From an uncultured Lachnospiraceae bacterium (GTDB lineage: Bacteria; Bacillota; Clostridia; Lachnospirales; Lachnospiraceae), in contig CADCPL010000141.1 of assembly GCA_902803305.1 (NCBI GenBank), positions 1 through 11,629 of the forward strand: DNA of 11,629 bases. Reading direction: 5' to 3'. The notes beneath the pieces were generated by a model, which saw only the letters and a list, made by a program, of their open reading frames with translations, searched no databases and had not been told where the DNA came from. Positions 8,403-11,629 of the stretch are shown here, piece by piece (positions within the stretch are counted from its first letter, which is position 1; every line of letters begins with the position of its first letter). The position numbers were made by a program, and so were the translations under genes.

Positions 8403-9356
8403 CTACAGTATATCTTTCATAAGGGAATCGTAGTCGTATTTCCTGCCGGAAAAATTGTTGAACTTGCCGGCGGATTGCTTTTTTGACTCTCCCTTTTTTG
8501 ATGCGGATGTGTTTTCTTTTACTTTCTTTTTATGAAATTCTTCATCTACCGCGAGTATATCCTCCGGCTTCTTAACCTTGGCGTCATGCCATCCTTTTAG
8601 GATGGAGTTTGCGTATCTGAGACTCGGCTTACCCGTGGACAATACGGTTCTGGCACATGCTTCACCTATTATATCCATCCCGTATCCGTAGCGCTCCGTC
8701 CACCTTCTGACATACGCGACCTCAGCTTCCACGGGCTGACGATCCTTGGGGAATCCGAGCGCATCCATCACCGCTCTCATCTCTTTCGGCACGTGTCTTG
8801 TAAGCTTCCTTGCCCCGTCAAGCGAAGAAACCCCCGCTTCCTTCCACTCGGTTGCAACGGATTCTATGCTGCGGAAATTCTTCTTATTGTTGCCTATGCA
8901 ATACTCCAGAAGATATTCCACAAGATCCGCCGGAAATCCCAACTCATCATAAATATATATGATTGATGATATCTCGTCCGGCTTCATGGGACGTCCCAGG
9001 TACTGCTCGGCTGCAAACAGTATCGTGCGAACTTCTCCCTGCTCCATAAATCCGGCTATCTTCTCTTTTGAATATGATTCTCTTCCGGAAAACTCCACAA
9101 CATTACCTCCGGGAGCAGCCTTTGTACCGGCTCCCCGTACATTCCAGAATCTGAGTGCCCTTTTTACATCCTGTTCGGAATAATTGAAATAATCCGCGAT
9201 AGAACTTACCGTGGGGCTCTTCGTGCCGTTTTTAAGAAGATACAGATATATCTTAATCTGTGACTCATTTGCTTCCCGAAGGCACTTCTCAAGAGCGGTG
9301 CCCGGTATCACGAGTGCGTCACAGCGCAAATCACTGTCAAGTGTGACCTGATCCAT
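8403..9356 (-). CDS. dnaD: DnaD-type replication initiation protein
   Basis: DnaD/DnaB-type proteins of Firmicutes remodel origin DNA and help recruit the DnaI-helicase complex. The 317-residue protein has a winged-helix-like N-terminal part (about 28-75, SSIADYFNYSEQDVKRALRF) and two copies of the DnaD C-terminal domain. The first spans about 98-176 and ends in SIESVATEW, a degenerate form of the family YxxxIxxxW motif. The second spans about 190-262 and has the intact YANSILKGW at 248-256. A Lys/Ser-rich linker (about 268-297) leads to a C-terminal peptide, KFNNFSGRKYDYDSLMKDIL, which looks like a conserved tail of clostridial DnaD proteins. AGGTG lies five bases before the ATG. It heads the operon and is followed nine bases later by dnaI. 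I cannot tell from sequence alone whether it acts as both DnaD and DnaB of Bacillus. Confidence 0.93.
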   Translation of the reverse strand: MDQVTLDSDLRCDALVIPGTALEKCLREANESQIKIYLYLLKNGTKSPTVSSIADYFNYSEQDVKRALRFWNVRGAGTKAAPGGNVVEFSGRESYSKEKIAGFMEQGEVRTILFAAEQYLGRPMKPDEISSIIYIYDELGFPADLVEYLLEYCIGNNKKNFRSIESVATEWKEAGVSSLDGARKLTRHVPKEMRAVMDALGFPKDRQPVEAEVAYVRRWTERYGYGMDIIGEACARTVLSTGKPSLRYANSILKGWHDAKVKKPEDILAVDEEFHKKKVKENTSASKKGESKKQSAGKFNNFSGRKYDYDSLMKDIL

Positions 9357-9408
9357 TACATCACCTGTTTCATAATGTATTTACAAAAAGCAATTTGGTA
9401 TGTGACCG

Positions 9409-9437
9409 ATTATAGCACTCGTTTTGTAAAAATGAAA
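9409..9437 (-). promoter_or_regulatory. Predicted promoter of the dnaD-dnaI-prs-ahcY-pth-mfd operon
   Basis: On the minus strand TGCTATAAT at 9417-9409 is a perfect extended -10. At the 17-base spacing there is only a weak TTTCAT (9437-9432), so the extended -10 would carry most of the recognition. Transcription would start near 9402, leaving a leader of about 45 bases before the dnaD ATG at 9356. The DnaA-box pair at 9484-9501 would lie roughly 80-100 bases upstream of that start. The call rests on consensus match and position only. Confidence 0.62.
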
Positions 9438-9483
9438 CTGTTGATTTCGCCTCAAATCCGCTGTTTTCAAGGCTTTGCGCGAT

Positions 9484-9501
9484 TGTGGACAGTGTGGATA
9501 A
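9484..9501 (-). promoter_or_regulatory. Tandem DnaA-box pair upstream of dnaD
   Basis: Plus-strand TGTGGATAA at 9493-9501 is the exact complement of the DnaA box TTATCCACA. It directly abuts TGTGGACAG at 9484-9492, which matches 7 of 9 in the same orientation. The head-to-tail pair, with no bases between, sits 67 bases beyond the dnaD extended -10. This placement fits DnaA regulation of the operon, but binding is inferred. Confidence 0.6.
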
Positions 9502-9596
9502 CTTCAGGTGAAGTGATTATGGAAACCGCTGCCAAAAAGGTGAAGTGGTATTTCAGCGCACACTATGTCGGGTGATGATATTTTTTTATGTCAATC

Positions 9597-9645
9597 AAAA
9601 ATCCACAACAACGATCGGATAACTTCTTCGGATCTTGTTGTGGAT
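9597..9645 (-). terminator. Probable rho-independent terminator of murC
   Basis: ATCCACAACAA at 9601-9611 and TTGTTGTGGAT at 9635-9645 are perfect 11-base inverted arms. GATC/GATC at 9613-9616 and 9631-9634 can extend the stem past a single-base bulge. In murC transcript orientation the stem begins 12 bases after the stop and runs straight into five T residues (9601-9597). The stem is only moderately GC-rich, which lowers confidence. The arms also carry DnaA-box-like sequences, so the repeat may have another or an additional role. Confidence 0.5.
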
Positions 9646-9656
9646 AATGTGGATAG
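9639..9656 (-). promoter_or_regulatory. Second tandem DnaA-box pair, at the murC 3' end
   Basis: Plus-strand TGTGGATAA at 9639-9647 is a perfect DnaA box (complement TTATCCACA). It abuts TGTGGATAG at 9648-9656, an 8 of 9 match in the same orientation, ending one base before the murC stop codon. A near-box AAATCCACA (9599-9607) and TTATCAACA (9711-9719, within murC, 8 of 9) are close by. Part of the pair is also the right arm of the murC terminator-like repeat, so DnaA binding is uncertain here. Confidence 0.5.
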
Positions 9657-9657
9657 A

Positions 9658-11034
9658 TCAATTCCCCAGAAGACTGTCTGCAACTTTTACGATATCTCCC
9701 GCACCCATAGTTATCAACAAATCACCGGGTGAACAATTCTGCAGCAGGAAGTTTTCAATTTCGTCAAATGAACCAAAATAATCGGCAAAAGTTCCATAAC
9801 TTTTTATGGCCTCACACAGATCATTTGATGAGATCCCGAGCGTGTCCTTTTCCCTTGCCGCATATATATCCGCAAGTACCACATGATCGGCAGCAGACAG
9901 CGCTTTTACAAAATCATCAAAAAGGGCCTTTGTGCGCGTATATGTATGAGGCTGGAACACAACCCATAACTTCTTATGAGGATAGTTTGCGGCAGCGGAA
10001 AGCGTTGCCGCTATCTCGGTCGGATGATGCGCATAATCATCAATTATCGTGACATCTCCTATCTTACCCTTATACTGGAATCTCCTGTCGGTTCCGTGGA
10101 ATCTCTCAAGTCCGCCGCGTATTGCCGCATCGGCTACTGCGAGATGCAGACATACGGCAATGACCGCAAGTGCATTTGAGACATTATGGACTCCGGGAAC
10201 GGACAGACGGATATTCATTATAGTCTTTTTATCCCTTACAACATCAAACGCTGCACATCCCCTGTCATCAAAAGTCACATGGTCCGCAGTGATATCCGCG
10301 CCCTCTCCGGCCACGGTCACGACTTTGCATTTAACATCCTTTGTTATCTCGTTAAGGTTGGGGATCTCCGAATTGATAACGAGAAGTCCCTTCTCCGGCA
10401 GCAGCTCGGCAAACTTCTTAAATGAAGCCCTGATGTCATCTATGTCCTTGAAAAAATCAAGATGATCCGCATCTATATTCAGTATTATGGATATCGTCGG
10501 GAAGAAACTGAGAAAACTGTTGGTATACTCACAGGCTTCGGTCACAAAACATCCGGAGTTACCTATTCTTATATTGCCACCTATGGATGGCAGCATCCCG
10601 CCTACGGAAACGGTGGGATCGGCATCCGCCTCAAGCAATACAGATGTGAGCATCGATGTGGTGGTGGTCTTGCCGTGAGTTCCCGATACGGCAATGCTGG
10701 TCTCGAAGTTCTTCATTATCTGACCGAGCAGCTGCGCCCTTGGCATCATCGGTATACCCGATGCAACTGCCGCAGCATATTCGGGATTATCTTCCTTTAT
10801 AGCTGCCGTATATACGACAAGCTGTATATCTTCCGTTATGTTTTCGGCCCTTTGCCCGTAGCAGACTGTAGCTCCTTTTTCTTCAAGCCTCTTGGTCAGA
10901 TCAGAAGGAGCTCTGTCGGAGCCCGATACGGCAAATCCGGCATTAATGAGTATCTCAGCCAGCCCGCTCATGCTGATCCCGCCTATTCCAATGAAATGGA
11001 CCTTTACGGGATGTGAAAAATCTATCTTATACAT
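9658..11034 (-). CDS. murC: UDP-N-acetylmuramate--L-alanine ligase
   Basis: MurC uses ATP to add L-alanine to UDP-N-acetylmuramic acid, the first amino-acid step of peptidoglycan precursor synthesis in the cytosol. The 458 residues match the usual family length. Domains in order: UDP-sugar-binding N-terminal domain with HFIGIGGISMSG at 13-24; central Mur ligase domain with P-loop SGTHGKTTTT at 117-126, EACEYTNSF at 166-174 and NIDADHLDFF at 186-195; C-terminal ligase domain with DDYAHHPTEI at 332-341, FQPHTYTRT at 360-368 and MGAGDI at 443-448. Key motifs are all present. The ATG at 11034 gives the usual N-terminus, although its AGGAGG lies 13 bases upstream, a long spacing. It is divergent from glgC and followed by a terminator-like repeat, so it is probably transcribed alone. 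Confidence 0.97.
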   Translation of the reverse strand: MYKIDFSHPVKVHFIGIGGISMSGLAEILINAGFAVSGSDRAPSDLTKRLEEKGATVCYGQRAENITEDIQLVVYTAAIKEDNPEYAAAVASGIPMMPRAQLLGQIMKNFETSIAVSGTHGKTTTTSMLTSVLLEADADPTVSVGGMLPSIGGNIRIGNSGCFVTEACEYTNSFLSFFPTISIILNIDADHLDFFKDIDDIRASFKKFAELLPEKGLLVINSEIPNLNEITKDVKCKVVTVAGEGADITADHVTFDDRGCAAFDVVRDKKTIMNIRLSVPGVHNVSNALAVIAVCLHLAVADAAIRGGLERFHGTDRRFQYKGKIGDVTIIDDYAHHPTEIAATLSAAANYPHKKLWVVFQPHTYTRTKALFDDFVKALSAADHVVLADIYAAREKDTLGISSNDLCEAIKSYGTFADYFGSFDEIENFLLQNCSPGDLLITMGAGDIVKVADSLLGN

Positions 11035-11047
11035 GGTTTCCGGAATC

Positions 11048-11053
11048 CCTCCT
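11048..11053 (-). promoter_or_regulatory. murC ribosome binding site at unusual spacing
   Basis: The minus strand reads AGGAGG, a perfect Shine-Dalgarno core, 13 bases before the chosen ATG; 5-9 is usual. The nearer ATG at 11059-11057 is followed at once by TAG and cannot be the start. No in-frame ATG, GTG or TTG lies between the site and the ATG at 11034, and the protein N-terminus fits the family, so the start is kept. Confidence 0.7.
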
Positions 11054-11063
11054 ACATTTCATT

Positions 11064-11092
11064 AATATATTCCATGAAAGAAAAAAACTCAA
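11064..11092 (-). promoter_or_regulatory. Predicted murC promoter
   Basis: On the minus strand TTGAGT (11092-11087, 4 of 6 to TTGACA) and TATATT (11069-11064, 5 of 6 to TATAAT) are separated by exactly 17 bases, including a run of seven T. Transcription would start near 11057, a few bases before the AGGAGG. A DnaA-box-like TTTTCCACA lies just upstream at 11102-11110. Confidence 0.65.
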
Positions 11093-11139
11093 TATGTATG
11101 ATTTTCCACAAATAACGGTTTGATTTTTAACTATTTTTG

Positions 11140-11168
11140 TTTATTTTTACACAATTTTGTGATAAAAT
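11140..11168 (+). promoter_or_regulatory. Predicted glgC promoter
   Basis: TGATAAAAT at 11160-11168 is an extended -10 (TGn followed by 5 of 6 to TATAAT). The hexamer at the 17-base spacing, TTTATT (11140-11145), matches TTGACA at only 3 of 6. The region is very AT-rich, so chance matches are possible. Transcription would start near 11175. An alternative -10, TATAGT at 11183-11188, lacks a suitably spaced -35. Confidence 0.45.
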
Positions 11169-11176
11169 CCTTATTA

Positions 11177-11192
11177 AGTGATTATAGTCACT
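11177..11192. repeat. Near-palindrome at the glgC transcription start, candidate operator
   Basis: AGTGATTATAGTCACT is a 16-base palindrome with one mismatched base pair and perfect AGTGA/TCACT outer arms. It starts about two bases after the predicted glgC start of transcription, a common operator position. The flanks extend the symmetry imperfectly. I do not recognise the regulator. Confidence 0.5.
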
Positions 11193-11213
11193 AAACTACT
11201 ACTAGGAAAGACA

Positions 11214-11219
11214 GAGGTG
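11214..11219 (+). promoter_or_regulatory. glgC ribosome binding site that decides a TTG start
   Basis: GAGGTG lies six bases before TTG at 11226. No ATG occurs in frame until 11241, and that one has only the weaker AAAGAG directly before it. The combination favours a TTG start, which may reduce translation. Confidence 0.6.
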
Positions 11220-11225
11220 TTGGCA

Positions 11226-11629
11226 TTGATTAAGAAAGAGATGATCGCGATGTTGCTTGCCGGCGGCCAGGGAAGCCGTTTGGGCATTCTGACATCAAAA
11301 GTTGCTAAGCCGGCCGTATCCTTCGGCGGAAAATACCGTATAATCGATTTCCCGCTGAGTAACTGCATCAATTCAGGCGTGGATACAGTCGGAGTCCTGA
11401 CACAGTATCGCCCGCTGCGGTTGAACACCCATATCGGTATAGGTATCCCCTGGGATCTCGACCGTAACATCGGCGGTGTGACCGTACTTCCTCCCTATGA
11501 GAAGAGTACGAACAGTGAATGGTATACCGGAACGGCAAACGCCATTTACCAGAATATCGAGTACATGGAAACATTCAATCCCGACTATGTACTTATCCTG
11601 TCGGGTGATCACATCTATAAAATGGACTA
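11226..11629 (+). CDS. glgC: Glucose-1-phosphate adenylyltransferase, 3' end cut off by the window edge
   Basis: GlgC makes ADP-glucose from ATP and glucose 1-phosphate, the committed step of bacterial glycogen synthesis. The frame is open to the edge and gives 134 residues of a protein usually about 380-430 long. Seen motifs: nucleotide-binding LLAGGQGSRLG at 10-20, Lys28 in KPAV, FGGKYRIIDFPLSNCINSG at 33-51, YTGTANAIYQN at 100-110 and LSGDHIYKMD at 125-134 with the metal-binding Asp128. The start is chosen as TTG at 11226, because GAGGTG at 11214-11219 lies six bases upstream and the resulting MIKKEMIAMLLAGG start is typical. TTG at 11220 is in frame but too close to that site; ATG at 11241 would shorten a normal N-terminus. 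It is divergent from murC, across an AT-rich 190-base region. Confidence 0.93.
   Translation, partial: MIKKEMIAMLLAGGQGSRLGILTSKVAKPAVSFGGKYRIIDFPLSNCINSGVDTVGVLTQYRPLRLNTHIGIGIPWDLDRNIGGVTVLPPYEKSTNSEWYTGTANAIYQNIEYMETFNPDYVLILSGDHIYKMD

Larger units (their letters stand above)
9357..9657. other. Non-coding murC-dnaD intergenic region, 301 bases
   Basis: No credible gene lies here. From right to left it holds the murC terminator-like inverted repeat, a direct repeat of AGGTGAAGTG (9507-9516 and 9538-9547), clustered DnaA-box-like 9-mers and the dnaD promoter. The plus-strand open frame at 9375-9575 has no family resemblance and crosses the promoter and the boxes, so I treat it as chance. 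Confidence 0.75.

Noticed and set aside
9375..9575. 66-residue open frame on the plus strand, or the 18-residue frame at 9519-9575 preceded by AGGTG
   Set aside because: Both cross the DnaA boxes, the repeat region or the dnaD promoter, resemble no known family and have no promoter I can support. The short frame does have a plausible ribosome site, so it is weak rather than impossible.
9357..9720. Main chromosomal replication origin (oriC)
   Set aside because: DnaA boxes are present, but dnaA, dnaN, recF, gyrB and rpmH are absent from the window, flanking genes run in one direction, and I saw no AT-rich unwinding element with DnaA-trio repeats. A regulatory or titration site fits better.
10462..11016. 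184-residue plus-strand open frame opposite murC
   Set aside because: It is antisense to the conserved N-terminal half of MurC and shows no domain of its own.

Overview
The window is chromosomal housekeeping DNA from a low-to-mid GC Firmicute, most likely a member of the Clostridia and probably Lachnospiraceae. The evidence is the DnaD and DnaI type helicase-loading pair (Firmicutes proteins, unlike the proteobacterial loader), the pth-mfd neighbourhood, a clostridial type class II aldolase, strong GGGAG/AGGAGG ribosome binding sites and TGnTATAAT-type promoters. The family-level placement is inference. I saw no tRNA, rRNA, CRISPR, transposase, phage gene or attachment site.

Layout: seven genes on the minus strand lie tightly packed from 9356 down to the left edge. 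In transcription order they are dnaD, dnaI, prs (an unusual divergent form), ahcY (a short, Thermotoga/archaeal-like form), pth, mfd, and then fba, which is cut by the window start. Gaps from dnaD to mfd are 9, 15, 14 and 1 bases, followed by a 14-base overlap, so dnaD-dnaI-prs-ahcY-pth-mfd reads as one operon. A 74-base gap with its own promoter precedes fba. Upstream of dnaD is a roughly 300-base non-coding stretch (9357-9657), then murC, also on the minus strand. A 190-base divergent region then separates murC from glgC, the only plus-strand gene, which is cut by the right edge.

The operon combines replication initiation (DnaD, DnaI), PRPP supply (Prs), removal of S-adenosylhomocysteine (AhcY), rescue of peptidyl-tRNA (Pth) and transcription-coupled repair (Mfd). 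MurC makes a peptidoglycan precursor, Fba works in glycolysis and GlgC starts glycogen synthesis.

The most notable non-coding signal is between murC and dnaD. It holds two head-to-tail pairs of DnaA-box-like 9-mers, each pair containing one perfect TTATCCACA, 146 bases apart. One pair overlaps the arm of a likely murC terminator. This suggests DnaA control of the helicase-loader operon, although the terminator gives a competing explanation for part of the signal. A second notable site is a 16-base near-palindrome just after the predicted glgC start of transcription. I found no clearly novel defence or mobile system; the coding content is ordinary apart from the divergent Prs.
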